Below, in pieces: positions 55,265 to 64,000 of a stretch of 64,000 bases of DNA. The notes under the pieces are model-generated. The model was not told the DNA's origin. It saw only the letters and a list, made by a program, of their open reading frames with translations, and searched no databases. Source of the DNA: Pegoplata infirma (taxonomy: Eukaryota; Arthropoda; Insecta; Diptera; Anthomyiidae). The translations under genes and the position numbers were made by a program. The DNA lies in the NCBI GenBank assembly GCA_963921195.1, contig OY992540.1:132990671-133054670 (forward strand). Reading direction: 5' to 3'. The first letter of the stretch is position 1. Each line of letters begins with the position of its first letter.

Positions 55265-55705
55265 TTTATTTCGACTTAGTTCATACAGATTTGAGGACCC
55301 CGATAGGTCCAGACCCCGATGGGCCTAGACCTAGTTGGGTTCCTTAAAAATCGTCATAGTTTTTGATCCAAATTTTTTGTCCGTTTCGCTTTTTGAGATA
55401 CGTGATTTTAGGGGACCACTGGGGTTTTGAGAATTTAAAAACTCGATAACTTCAAAAATATTACTCGGAGAGCTTTTGGTTATTTTGTTCTACGTGTTGA
55501 GCTTTTTATCGTGTCGGCAATATTTACCGAGATATGAGCATTTTAAAATTTTCGGGAATGCTAACTTTTTTGGATCCAAAGTTAGGACCCATTAGGGTTC
55601 ACACATGTGAAGAGGACCGGCGATACTATGGAGATCTCGAGAACCAAAAATGGCCTCCGTTTTGCTCTATCTGGCTTAGTTTCCGAGATAGCGCCATTTT
55701 AAGTT
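55265..55705 (+). repeat. Repeat N, copy 2
   Basis: Inverse of 35395-35960 (TTTACCGAGATATGAGCATT, TTTGCTCTATCTGGCTTAGT, TACTCGGAGAGCTTTTGG). Short frames in it lack motifs. Confidence 0.7.
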
Positions 55706-55835
55706 TTCTAAAAAAAAAAAAAAATTTTTTTTTTTTTTATTAAGAATTACCATAAAATTACAAATCATATACTAATTTTACCTAAACGAGAACTGGTAAC
55801 AATGACCTTCGTCTCGTTGTAGCGAAACAGACCAA

Positions 55836-55912
55836 GGCCTCTGGTGGGAATCGAACCCACGACCCCCGACTCATAGGCTAGCACGCTACCAACTAGCCTA
55901 CTGGGGCGCCTA
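55836..55912 (-). pseudogene. tRNA pseudogene or tRNA-derived module
   Basis: The best tRNA-like sequence of the window. On the minus strand GCCCCAG and CAGAGGC can form an acceptor stem with 5 of 7 pairs, TAGGCTAGTTGG is a good A box, and GTGGG-TTCGATT-CCCAC is a perfect T arm. The D stem pairs 3 of 4. The anticodon stem is poor, so I cannot assign an anticodon, and it is unlikely to be functional. Confidence 0.55.
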
Positions 55913-55924
55913 AAAAAAAAAAAA

Positions 55925-55983
55925 AAAAAAACATCAGCACTAACTCATTGTACCCTGTACCACAGAGTATAGGGTATAAAAAT
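55925..55983 (-). repeat. mini-me end fragment
   Basis: AACATCAGCACTAACTCATT and TACCCTGTACCACAGAGTAT, then AGGGTATAAAAA, match the terminal 60 bp of the copy at 19372-20236. Confidence 0.7.
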
Positions 55984-56283
55984 TACAATTTATTTTTGCT
56001 AATATTACCAAAAAATCTTGTAAAAATTTGGTCAACTCAATTTTAAATTTAGCAAAAAAAATTAGTTCAAATTTTGTTTAAAATTGCTAATGTGCTAAAT
56101 GAAGTTTACAAGATATTTTTGCTAACAAGCTAATCTCAACTAAAAATTTGCTAAAGGTTAGCTACCTAGCATTAGCAAAACAAATTAGTAAATCTACTAA
56201 TGTATTATTTTGAGTGAAGCACGCTAACAACTAACCAGACCTAGAAATTTGCTTAAATAAGATTATGAATTCCAAAAAAAAAA

Positions 56284-57410
56284 AAATATCTAGTAGAACT
56301 TTCAATTAAGTGACGCCCAAGCAGGGACTAAAGTCAAAATTGCAAGTTGTAGACAAAAAGCCCGTTACTAAAACCGTTTTAACAAAAAACAAGTGAGAGT
56401 GTTAAATTCTGCTGTGCCGAATCTTGTATACCCTCCAACGTTTTAAAAAAATATGAAAAAAATAAATTGCGGGGGGTTTTTTGTGGGGGGGGGGGCTTGT
56501 CGGGGGTCCTTGGGGACACCTTCTCTTTAGTCAAAAATGTTTACAAATTTTATTACTATGCTTTTTGTACAAAAGATATACAATTTAATCATTATGTCAA
56601 TTATTTGCTAAAATCCACGCCCACAAAAGGGGCGGACCAAAAAAAAGGAATTTTCAAGTCCCCTGGGCTCAAGTCCAAGACTTTGAACTTTTTCAAGCAT
56701 AAAAATGTTTTATTTGTTTAACAAAAATACAAAAAAAAACCTATAAAAAGTTACCTTTTTTCATGGGTTGGTTTACTTCGTCAAGGGGGAACTTTTTCCC
56801 CCCTTGTCGGATTTTGCTCATCTCCAAACTTAACCAGCCTATGAACATAAGACATATATGTACCAAATTTCAGGAGTCTAGCACTTTTATTTTGGACTGT
56901 ATCGTGTCTTCCACAGACGGACGGACATCCCTAGAATGTCTTAGAATCGATCACTGATCAATAATATATATACTTTATGGGGTCCTAGACAGATATTTCG
57001 ATGCGTTACACATGGAATGGTAAAGTGAGTATACCCCCATACTGTAGTTGGAGGGTATAAAAAATTTAGCGGTCAGTACAACGAATTTTTATCATAATTT
57101 TTTGCTCTTTCAGTACAACCAGTTTTGTAAGAAAAAAATTTTAGATCAACCCTAATTTATTTATCGGTGGACTTTTGAGTCTCGTTCTCTAGAATAGTAG
57201 GATACAAATTCTCGCACAACCCCAATTTATGTATCGGAAATTTGGGCTTCTGATTCTTGTTTACTAGATTTATGATAAGACTGTTATCTACGTGACCAAT
57301 CCCACCATGCAGCCATGCTTTAGCGGTTTTCGACTACTTCCCTGAAACGTCTCTATGCCCATTAAGGTTATCTGTTAGTAGCGTCAAAGCCTTTGTTTTT
57401 GATGTAAAGA
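56284..57410 (-). repeat. Repeat R, copy 1, interrupted by mini-me
   Basis: Flanks of the mini-me insertion (56284-56384 and 57063-57410) match 60715-61090 in order: AATTAAGTGACGCCCAAGCA; GTCAGTACAACGAATTTTTA; ACGTGACCAATCCCA. At 57410-57290 the minus strand reads NGHRDVSGK-stop-SKTAKAWLHGG, resembling the GH(R)DVxGN...AD end of a LINE RNase H domain, with stops. A mixed relic, possibly LINE-derived. Confidence 0.5.
56385..57062 (-). mobile_element. mini-me/DINE-like element inside repeat R
   Basis: On the minus strand it opens TTTTATACCCTCCAACTACA, contains GTCTAGGACCCCATAAAGTA, GTCCGTCCGTCTG and GGGCGTGGATTTTAG, and ends CGGCACAGCAGAATTTAACA. Comparison with repeat R copy 2 places both borders. 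A G-run (GGGGGGGGGGGCTTG) near 56485 is unusual for the window. Confidence 0.75.
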
Positions 57411-58894
57411 AATTTGCTTGAAATCTATATATATAATTTCCCTATTTGTGTGTTCCTCTTTTTTTGTCTATCCAGAGCTTTTTGAAGCCCACTGATGAGC
57501 TACAAAGCTGAAAATTGGCATGCATATAGTAAAACACCTGGGGCAGATCCTAACGTAGCCCAATTTCCGATTTTTTGCCTGTGGGCGGAGAAATAAGCGA
57601 AAAAGTGGGCGTGGCAAAATTCAATTTTTTGACATTTTTGCTTAATTTAAAGCCCCCTAATGACTAAGGAAGCTGACAATTTCCTAGAATATAGTCCTAA
57701 CGATGGCGCATATCCCCATGTAATCGGATTTAAAATTTTCGCAATGTGGGCGGAGAATTGGGGGGAAAAGTGGCGTGACAAAATTGTGATTTTTTAACAT
57801 TTTTACTCCTTTTGAAGCCCCCAAATGACTTAGGAAGCGGAAAATTGCATAGCATTTAGTTCTAACAATGAAGCATATCCTGAAATAATCAGACTTACAT
57901 TTTTTAGACTGTGGAAGGAGAATTAAGAGAAAAATGGGGCGTGGCAAAATTGTGTTTTTTTAATATTTTAACTAATTTGAAGACCCGAATGACCTTATGA
58001 AGATAAAATTTACATTTTAGCTTATTGTAAAGTCCTCTAATGACTTAGGAAGCTGAAAATTTCCTAGCATATAGTCCTATCGATGAAGCATATCCCGAAG
58101 TAGTCGAATTTAAAATTTTTGGACTGTGGGCGGAGAATTGAAAGGAAAATGGGGAATGGACAAAATTGGGATTATTAACATTTTAACTTATTTTGAAGCC
58201 CCCAAAGGAAGCGGAAAATGGATAGCGTATAGTGCTAATGATGTTGTATATCCTGAAGTAATCGGATTTTAAATTTCTCGACTGTGGACGGAGAATTAAA
58301 AGATGAAAGAGTGTGAAAAATTGGGTTTTTTAATATTTTAACTAATTTAAAGACCCCAAATGACTTAGGAAAATGAAAATTGGCATGTATATAGTAGGTT
58401 TCATGGGGAAGATCAACACGAACCTGGAATTTTGATATCCAGTGTATGGGTGGAGAATAAGAAAGGCAAAGGGGCGTCGTAAATTTATTTCCATCTATTT
58501 TCTCTACATATAATTTTTTTTTTGTGTTTTTCTTATTTTTTGTGTATCCAGCGCTTTTTGAATTTCATTAATGGACTTATAAGCTTAAAATTGGCATATA
58601 TATAGTAAAACACGATGGAAAGATTCTTACGAAGCCGGATTTTTTGCCTGTGGGCGGCGAATTACGAGAAAATGGGAACTTGGCAAAATATTTTTTTTTT
58701 GTAACATTTTAGAGTATTTTTAAGCTCCGCCCCTATGAATTAGGAAGCTGAAGTCCCTAACATGTAGTCCTAACTATGAAGCATATTCTAAAGTAGTCCG
58801 ATTTAACATTTTTGGAATGTAGACGTAGTGTTGAGGGGTAAAGGGACAAGGCAATATTGTGTTTTATTTTTTTTTAATTTAACTAACTTGAGAG

Positions 58895-59130
58895 CAGTGG
58901 TCGGCACCCATTGCACGCTGGAGCCGAACACAATCGGTAATTCACATATATACAACACGAATGTCAACAAAAAATCAACAAAGAGCATAAAAAAAACAAA
59001 TATTTTATTCAGTAGCAAGCTTACTTTCTTCAAAGCAGGTTGATGTCGCTTTGTTGAAGAAATACACCAACACATGCATATTTTTATTAAAACACTAATA
59101 CTTTCATATGCCTCTTTCTGCCGACCACTG
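58895..59130. mobile_element. hAT-type MITE in the tandem array
   Basis: 236 bp from CAGTGGTCGGCA to TGCCGACCACTG, perfect 12-bp inverted ends, flanked by CTTGAGAG and CTTTAGAG (7 of 8). No frame. Confidence 0.9.
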
Positions 59131-59616
59131 CTTTAGAGCCCTAATGACCTACGCAGCCGAAAATTGGCCAGCATATTGTCCTGACACTGGACCATATCCT
59201 AAAGTAGTCAGAATTAAAATGTTTGGACTGTGGACGGAGAATCAAGAGGGAAACGGGCGTGAATACGAGTATAGTTCTAACGATGGAGCTTTTCCTAAAG
59301 TAGTCAGCTTTAAAAATTTTGAAATATGGACGGAGAATTAAGAGAAGAAATGGGCGTGGAAAAACTATGTTTTCAAATCTTACCTAATTTTGAAGACACC
59401 AAATGACCTTGAAAGATGAAAATTGGGATGCTTATGGTACGGACTATGGCAAAGATCAACACTGACCTGGATATCCAGTGAAATGGCGGAGATACAAAAA
59501 AAATCCGTTGTGAATTTTGTTCAGTTTATATATATAATCTGTAACGTAGCCGGATTTTCGGCCTCTAAGACAGGGGGAATAGCGGAAGACGGCGAAATTT
59601 AGTTTTTACACATTTA

Positions 59617-59736
59617 GGTGGTTATTCATAAAACCTAAAATATAACTAAAGTAGGTTTATTTGACAGATATTGCAGGCATATTTGTCAAATAAACCTACA
59701 ATAAGTCTACTATAAGTGTTATGAATAATAGCCTCC
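59617..59736. mobile_element. Hairpin MITE in the tandem array
   Basis: 120 bp with GGTGGTTATTCATAA against TTATGAATAATAGCCTCC at the ends and a strong inner palindrome GTAGGTTTATTTGACA/TGTCAAATAAACCTAC. No TSD resolved. Confidence 0.7.
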
Positions 59737-59869
59737 AACTATTTCTGAAACCCCTAATGACTAAGGAAGCTGAAAATTGTAAAGCATAAAGTATTGACAA
59801 TGGAGAATATCCTTATGAATTCAGATTTAATATTTAAACTGTGTACGGAGAATTATAAGGAAAAATGTA

Positions 59870-60330
59870 CACAAAAATTATTGGCTAAACATTTTCAATT
59901 AAATCTATTGATCAACAAAATTTAAATGAGTCAATCAATGTTTTGATTAAAATTTTTTTTATTTTTTGTTACAAATTTTCAACATACCAGATTTTTTTTC
60001 GCTTTAATTTATTTGAATAGATTAATTCAAAAATAGCAAAATAATCGGGCTTTACTTTTTTATTGTTGACAATATATAAAAAAGCAAAAAAGATGCATTT
60101 TTTGATAATTTTGGCATAAGCTTACAATTCATTTGTTAAGTCAATCATTATTTTGATTGACTTTAAATAAAAAATTGAAAAAATTTTTGATCAAAATCGA
60201 AAAAATGTTTGATTGAAAAAATTTTCAATCAATCACCTACAATTGGAGGAATAATTGGAGGAATTTCAATCAAAAAATTGATTGAAACCGCGTTTTTGTT
60301 GATTGAAATTCGTTTCAAATTTTTTCTGTG
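59870..60330 (+). mobile_element. CACAAAAATTATTGG MITE, uninterrupted copy, TA duplication
   Basis: 461 bp starting CACAAAAATTATTGGC and ending AAATTTTTTCTGTG, flanked by TA on both sides within the tandem array, whose sequence resumes across it. It is the reference for the copies at 13584, 31796 and 61895. Confidence 0.9.
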
Positions 60331-60714
60331 TATGTGAAAAAATTGTGTTTTTTAACATTTTAGCTAATTTTAAAACCCTTCATGACTCAGAAATATACAA
60401 ATTTCCATGTATATAGGAGTGACGATGGGACATATCCACACGATGGATTTTTGATATCGGGTTTAAGGACGGAGAGACGAAATGGGCGTGCTAAATTTAG
60501 TTATAAAATTTTATCAATAAAACCTTTTATAATCATTAAATTTTTTCCAGTTTAGGAAATATATTGATGAAACTCAATGTAGCAATATTAAATTTTTGAA
60601 GCACAAAATATATTTTTTTATAATGTTTAGTAAAAAATTAGAATTATTAAGAAAAGTGATTTGGTGTTCCGCCTGGCAGGGACAGGCTATTCGACTAGTA
60701 AACTTATAAATTCT

Positions 60715-61090
60715 AAAAAAAATTGTTAGCAGAAATTTCAATTAAGTGGCGCCCAAGCAGGGGCAAGAGTCCAAATTGCAAATTGGAAACAAACCCTCCG
60801 TTACCAAAACTGTTTAACAAAAAAATCTATAGTGGTCAGTACAACGAATTTTTATCATCATCTTTGGCACTTTCAGTACAACCAGTTTTGTAAGAAAAAA
60901 ATTCTAGCTCAGCCCTTATTTATGTATCGGTGAACTTTTGAGTCTCGTTTCCTAAATTTATGATACTGCTGCAATCTACGTGACCAATCCCAATATGCAA
61001 CCACGCTTTAGCGGTCTTCGACTACTTTCCTGAGACGTTTCTGTGACCATTTAGATAAAATGTTAGTACCGTCGATGGCTAACACTTGTT
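60715..61090 (-). repeat. Repeat R, copy 2
   Basis: Uninterrupted counterpart of 56284-57410. Begins near AATTAAGTGGCGCCCAAGCA. TGGCGCCCAA matches a tRNA-Lys-type primer-binding site, but no LTR or pol follows. At 61070-60950 the minus strand reads NGHRNVSGK-stop-SKTAKAWLH, an RNase H-like relic with a stop. Confidence 0.5.
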
Positions 61091-61345
61091 CCAACACAGG
61101 AAGTTATTACCTCTTTACACAGTTTAACAAAAAGATTGTCCTTTACGCTACCACCAAATAGGTAAAAAAATCAAAAACTTTCTACCTCTGTGAAAAATCT
61201 CTTCCCAGTTCAAGTCATTTTGCAAACAAAAAAATATTAAAAATCAATATTTCTTCATACAACCTACTAATTAAAATAAATCCCTTTGAAATTTACATTT
61301 TTTTAATATTAATTAATTATTTACAACTAATTATAGTATAAAATG
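61091..61345. other. Unassigned sequence
   Basis: No repeat partner, RNA or coding motif recognised. Confidence 0.4.
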
Positions 61346-61860
61346 TATATGAGGCATTTCATTTTTTTTTTTCATTTAAAAAAAAAAAAAATATTGCGGT
61401 TTTAATCTGGTCAACTGGGTCAATAGCAAGACTGACCCCCATTAATTTTTACCCCTAAACATTTTTTCCAATTTTTTTTTTTAAATTGCTTGACATATTT
61501 TAAAATTAGCTTCAACCGGTCTAACTGCTCTAAGAGTGCCCCTTTAGCGGTTCAAATAATAACCGACCCACAATATTTTTTTAATTGAAACATTTTCTCA
61601 GAACACACCTGCCCCCTATCTTTAATCCTCAAGGCGGTCCTTTACATTTTTTTTTTTAATTTTTATTAATTTGTTTTATTTAATCAGCTTCTACCAGTCC
61701 AATTGCAATGGTTCGTCCTTGAGGGGTCCTTAGTGAAACCGACCCCCATTTATTTTTATCCTGTAACATTTTTTAAAAATGTATCTACTCTTTATCTCGA
61801 CTCTTCAAATGGGCTCGCACTCAAAATTAAATTTTTATTAAATTTTCTCCAATTACACCT
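61346..61860 (+). repeat. Foldback-like element fragment
   Basis: Starts TATATGAGGCATTTCATTTT and follows the middle of element 1: AACTGCTCTAAGAGTGCCCC, GACCGACCCACAATATTTTT... and CCAATTGCAATGGTTCGTCC. Only one side is present. Confidence 0.65.
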
Positions 61861-61894
61861 TCCGAAAAAGATGAAAAAAGTCGTTAAACACGAA

Positions 61895-62320
61895 CACAGA
61901 AAAAATTTGCAACGAATTTCAATCAACAAAAACGCGGATTCAATAAATTTTTTGATTAAAATTCCTCCAATTAAAAAAAATTTTATACCAATCATCAAAT
62001 TGTAGGTGATTGATTGAAAATTTTTTCAATCAAACATTTTTTCGACTTTGATCAAAAATTTGATAAATTTTTTATTTATAGTCAATCAAAATAATGATTA
62101 ATTTAACAAATTAATTGTAAGCTTATGACAAAATTATCGAAAAATTCATATTTTTGCCTTCCAATATGTTGCCAACAATAAAAAAAGTAAAACCCGAGTA
62201 TTTTGTATATTTTTGAATTAATCTATTCAAATAAATTAAAGCGAAAACAAAATCTGGTATGTTGAAATTTGTAATTCGACAGTTAAAGAAAATAACAAAA
62301 ATTTTAATCAAAACATTGAT
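61895..62320 (-). mobile_element. CACAAAAATTATTGG MITE, inverted, truncated
   Basis: Starts CACAGAAAAAATTTGCAACG and runs inversely along 60330-59930. The terminal 60 bp at the other end are missing. Confidence 0.75.
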
Positions 62321-62387
62321 GAACTGGATAATATATGTATGTTTGAAACTAGAGACTAAATTTAGTAAAACTCCATTAACAGTTTTT

Positions 62388-62802
62388 CATTTCGTGGTCC
62401 TGTTTCCTTTTGAAAGAGCTTCAAAGTTTTAGAGGATTAAATTTTATAAAATATTTTAATATTTATACTTATCCTAGGATCTCCCCAAATTTTCCTATTT
62501 TATTATTTTTACATATCAGAAAAAATGAGGTAAGTTACAACCTTTTAAAACTTAAACCTTCAATTTCATTCAAAATTTTTAACAAAACATTTTGATAAAG
62601 TTTACAAAGGACTTTATTCACAATCTTTTATCCAGATATGGCAAAATAAAAAAAAAATGGAAAAATTAGGGCAGATCCTCCGCTTTCATTTGACATCACC
62701 AGTGGCATCCTAGGACAAGTACAAATATTTCAGAAATATTTTACTAAATGTATCCTTTAAAACTTTGAAGTCCTTTTAAAAGGAAACAGTATCACGAAAT
62801 GA
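62388..62802. mobile_element. TIR/foldback element with 70-bp ends
   Basis: TCATTTCGTGGTCCTGTTTC and GCTTCAAAGTTTTAGAGGAT on the left are inverted as ATCCTTTAAAACTTTGAAG and GGAAACAGTATCACGAAATG on the right. 415 bp, no frame. CAGTATCACGAAAT is repeated just outside the right end. Confidence 0.75.
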
Positions 62803-62854
62803 ACAGTATCACGAAATCCGGTTCATGTTTAATATTGGCTGTCAGACGGTGTTA

Positions 62855-62965
62855 TAATTTGTATGGGATCCCTCTAAGGAAGTGATGATAGGGGGTAGTT
62901 TTAAAAAAAATTTGATGGGTAAAATTAATGGGGGTAGGTCTCATTAAAGATCCGCCTAGAACAAA
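62855..62965 (+). repeat. Foldback-like element fragment
   Basis: ATTTGTATGGGATCCCTCTA, then AATTAATGGGGGTAGGTCTC: the same modules as in element 3 (28708-30855). Confidence 0.6.
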
Positions 62966-63027
62966 GAAAAAAGAAAAAATCTATTACAATTTCGACACCT
63001 TTCGTATAAAAATACCTAAGTATCACA

Positions 63028-63275
63028 TTTGTTAGGGAATATCTCAGCCCGGATATATCACTAGTGCAATGTCACTCTACATGTCTCTTATGGACACAAT
63101 CCGGGCCGGTTCAATAGTGACAAGTCACAGAACACGTCACAGCTGTACTCACCTTGTGTATCACAGACTTCATTCATATAAGAACATATGTCATCTTTGT
63201 GAGGAAATCTCTCAACCTCGGATACATCACTAGTGACATGTCACTGGACCTGTCCTTGAGGAACACAACAATACG
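63028..63275 (+). repeat. Direct duplication around ATCACTAGTG
   Basis: ATATCTCAGCCCGGATATATCACTAGTG... (63040) and AATCTCTCAACCTCGGATAC...(63207) are about 166 bp apart and both continue into ATGTCACTnnACnTGTC. Unknown family. Confidence 0.65.
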
Positions 63276-63299
63276 AGTAGTCAATTGTATATCAAATTT

Positions 63300-63400
63300 T
63301 CCAATTGTACTTTAGAAATTGTTAATTGTATTTCTGATTCGTCCAATTGTATTTTAAATATAGTCAATTGAATTTTGGAAATAGTCAATTGTTAAAAAAA
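63300..63400 (+). repeat. Short tandem repeat GTCAATTGTATTTT
   Basis: Five degenerate units of about 25 bp centred on CAATTG. Confidence 0.7.
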
Positions 63401-63764
63401 AAAAAAAAAATATTTGGGACTTGGAAAATTTTTCAAAACGTTTTTTTTTAGAAATTAAGTTTTAATAAAATGTATTCCTACAAAACGCAAAAAATGTTTC
63501 TGGAACTTAGAAAATTTTTAAATTTTGTTTGGGACTTCTCTTCATCTGTCACTTGGTAGGCATTTTAGAGATATGCCCTGTTTTCACCAGTTGCGGCATA
63601 GGTGATTTGGGATCGAGAGACACACTTTTCCAGCAGGATACAAACATTTTCAAAAATTAAGTTTTATATTTTAAAACTTAAAAACCACATACGAAAATAC
63701 TTTTAATAATTTATTAAGATTTTTTTTAAAGTACATACATAAAAAAACAGAAAATAAAAAAAAA

Positions 63765-63830
63765 ACAAGTACAAAAGTTAAATTCGACTTGGCCGAATCT
63801 ATGAATACCCTCCACAATGCCCTATTTAAG
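63765..63830 (+). repeat. mini-me-type end fragment
   Basis: AAATTCGACTTGGCCGAATC and TATGAATACCCTCCAC resemble the right-hand ends of the mini-me copies (AATTCTGCTGTGCCGAATCT, TACCCTCCA). Confidence 0.5.
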
Positions 63831-63947
63831 TGATAGTAAATTTTCTAACGTGAAACAAATAAAATTTTTGATTAGAAATATTTTATTTTGTGAAAAAACA
63901 CTTTTTTTAACTAACTTTTGAAAAAAAAAAAATAATTGACTAAATTT

Positions 63948-63995
63948 TTTTTTTGAGTGTAAATTTTTTTGAGTGTAAAATTTTTTTTGAGTGTA
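63948..63995 (+). repeat. Three tandem TTTTTTTGAGTGTA ends
   Basis: TTTTTTTGAGTGTA occurs three times in 48 bp, the same word that terminates the CACTC-type MITEs of this window. Confidence 0.75.
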
Positions 63996-64000
63996 TTTTT

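Larger units (their letters stand above)
55129..56216. mobile_element. CACTCAAAA TIR element nested in the SINE-like unit
   Basis: Starts CACTCAAAAAAAAAAAC after TA and ends TATTATTTTGAGTG before AA. The interior ends are rich in GCTAA/TTAGC words. The middle contains repeat N (55265-55705), a tRNA-like sequence (55836-55912) and a mini-me scrap (55925-55983), so it is itself composite. Confidence 0.6.
55079..56245 (-). other. tRNA-like head, unit 2, split by insertion
   Basis: Two parts belong together: 56217-56245 (GGTTAGTTGTTAGCGTGCT, A-box-like) and 55079-55128 (CCTGAGTTCAATTCCTAC, B-box-like). They are separated by the 55129-56216 element, which landed in the anticodon-equivalent region. 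Confidence 0.5.
54600..56283 (-). repeat. Two tandem tRNA-headed SINE-like units
   Basis: On the minus strand each unit has a tRNA-like head followed by a body ending in AATTTCGATTTTCGATCC and GGGTTGAAATTAAAAATATT. Unit boundaries are about 54600-54935 and 54936-56283, the second enlarged by an insertion at 55129-56216. Shared landmarks are AAGGATCGAAAATCGAAATT and GTTATCCAAAAAAGTACTTT. tRNA-head plus unrelated body is the classical SINE plan, but tandem arrangement is unusual for SINEs. Confidence 0.6.
57427..60520 (+). repeat. Degenerate tandem array, about 165-215-bp units
   Basis: At least thirteen units share GAAGCCCCCAAATGACTTAG, AGCATATCCT, ACTGTGGGCGGAGAATTAAG and GGGCGTGGCAAAATT. 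A longer-range repeat starts GTGTTTTTCTTTTTTTGT...ATCCAGAGCTTTTTGAA at 57450 and 58525. Units vary in length and are heavily diverged. The array hosts three insertions (58895-59130, 59617-59736, 59870-60330). No coding capacity. Confidence 0.85.

Noticed and set aside
55836..55912. Functional tRNA gene
   Set aside because: The T arm and A/B boxes are good, but the anticodon stem fails and the acceptor stem has two mismatches; it also sits in a composite repeat.
60747..60764. Primer-binding site of an LTR retrotransposon
   Set aside because: TGGCGCCCAA fits tRNA-Lys, but there is no recognisable LTR before it and no gag or pol after it; kept only as a note on repeat R.

Overview
The window looks like intergenic or intronic, repeat-dominated DNA from a cyclorrhaphan (probably calyptrate) fly. 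It is strongly A+T-rich. It carries BEL/Pao, Jockey-like and LOA-like retroelement remains, and mini-me/DINE-like repeats with (GTCY)n microsatellites, which are known from Diptera. I see no host protein-coding gene, no rRNA, no intact tRNA gene and no CRISPR. All recognisable coding sequence belongs to mobile elements.

Layout. 1-7970 (minus strand): a BEL/Pao LTR retrotransposon with a 192-bp candidate 5' LTR (7779-7970), a primer-binding-like site, a 1.5-kb A+T-rich leader and a Gag-Pol frame (6226 to 938) broken by one in-frame TGA inside the integrase core. Where a 3' LTR would be expected, a second same-strand frame (887 to beyond 1) with BEL-type zinc knuckles and a protease-like motif begins. 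8.1-8.9 kb: an RNase H pseudogene split by a hAT-like MITE. 9.6-11.2 kb: a TA-flanked TIR element with two tRNA-like modules. 12.1-13.4 kb: a 5'-truncated Jockey-like LINE. 13.6-15.3 kb: MITEs nested in a MITE. 17.4-20.2 kb: hairpin repeats and a mini-me copy. 22.1-30.9 kb: a cluster of long-inverted-repeat (foldback-like) elements, two with arms of roughly 1 kb, interrupted by hAT elements. 31.8-38.1 kb: more MITEs, a pogo-like MITE and an inverted pair of tRNA-like-bearing elements. 38.7-40.3 kb: a 5'-truncated LOA-like LINE with a perfect 9-bp target duplication. 41.8-46.0 kb: repeats of a GCGCAC...TTATAAA motif, including a three-unit 300-bp tandem array inside a larger inverted repeat. 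48.6-51.5 kb: a decayed LOA-like LINE and a palindromic RT fragment. 54.6-57.4 kb: tandem, apparently tRNA-headed SINE-like units with nested insertions. 57.4-60.5 kb: a long degenerate tandem array. 60.7-64 kb: mixed repeat fragments.

The genes do not form a pathway; the window is a layered record of transposition. Several insertions can be defined to the base by target-site duplications (TSDs: 8 bp for hAT, TA for mariner/pogo-type, 9 bp for the LINE), and two have empty-site counterparts in the same window. The less ordinary items are the extra gag-like frame behind the BEL integrase with a splice-acceptor-like sequence before its ATG, the recurrence of tRNA-like A/B-box cores inside unrelated repeats, the two near-kilobase-arm inverted repeats, and a palindromic minisatellite inside a hAT element.
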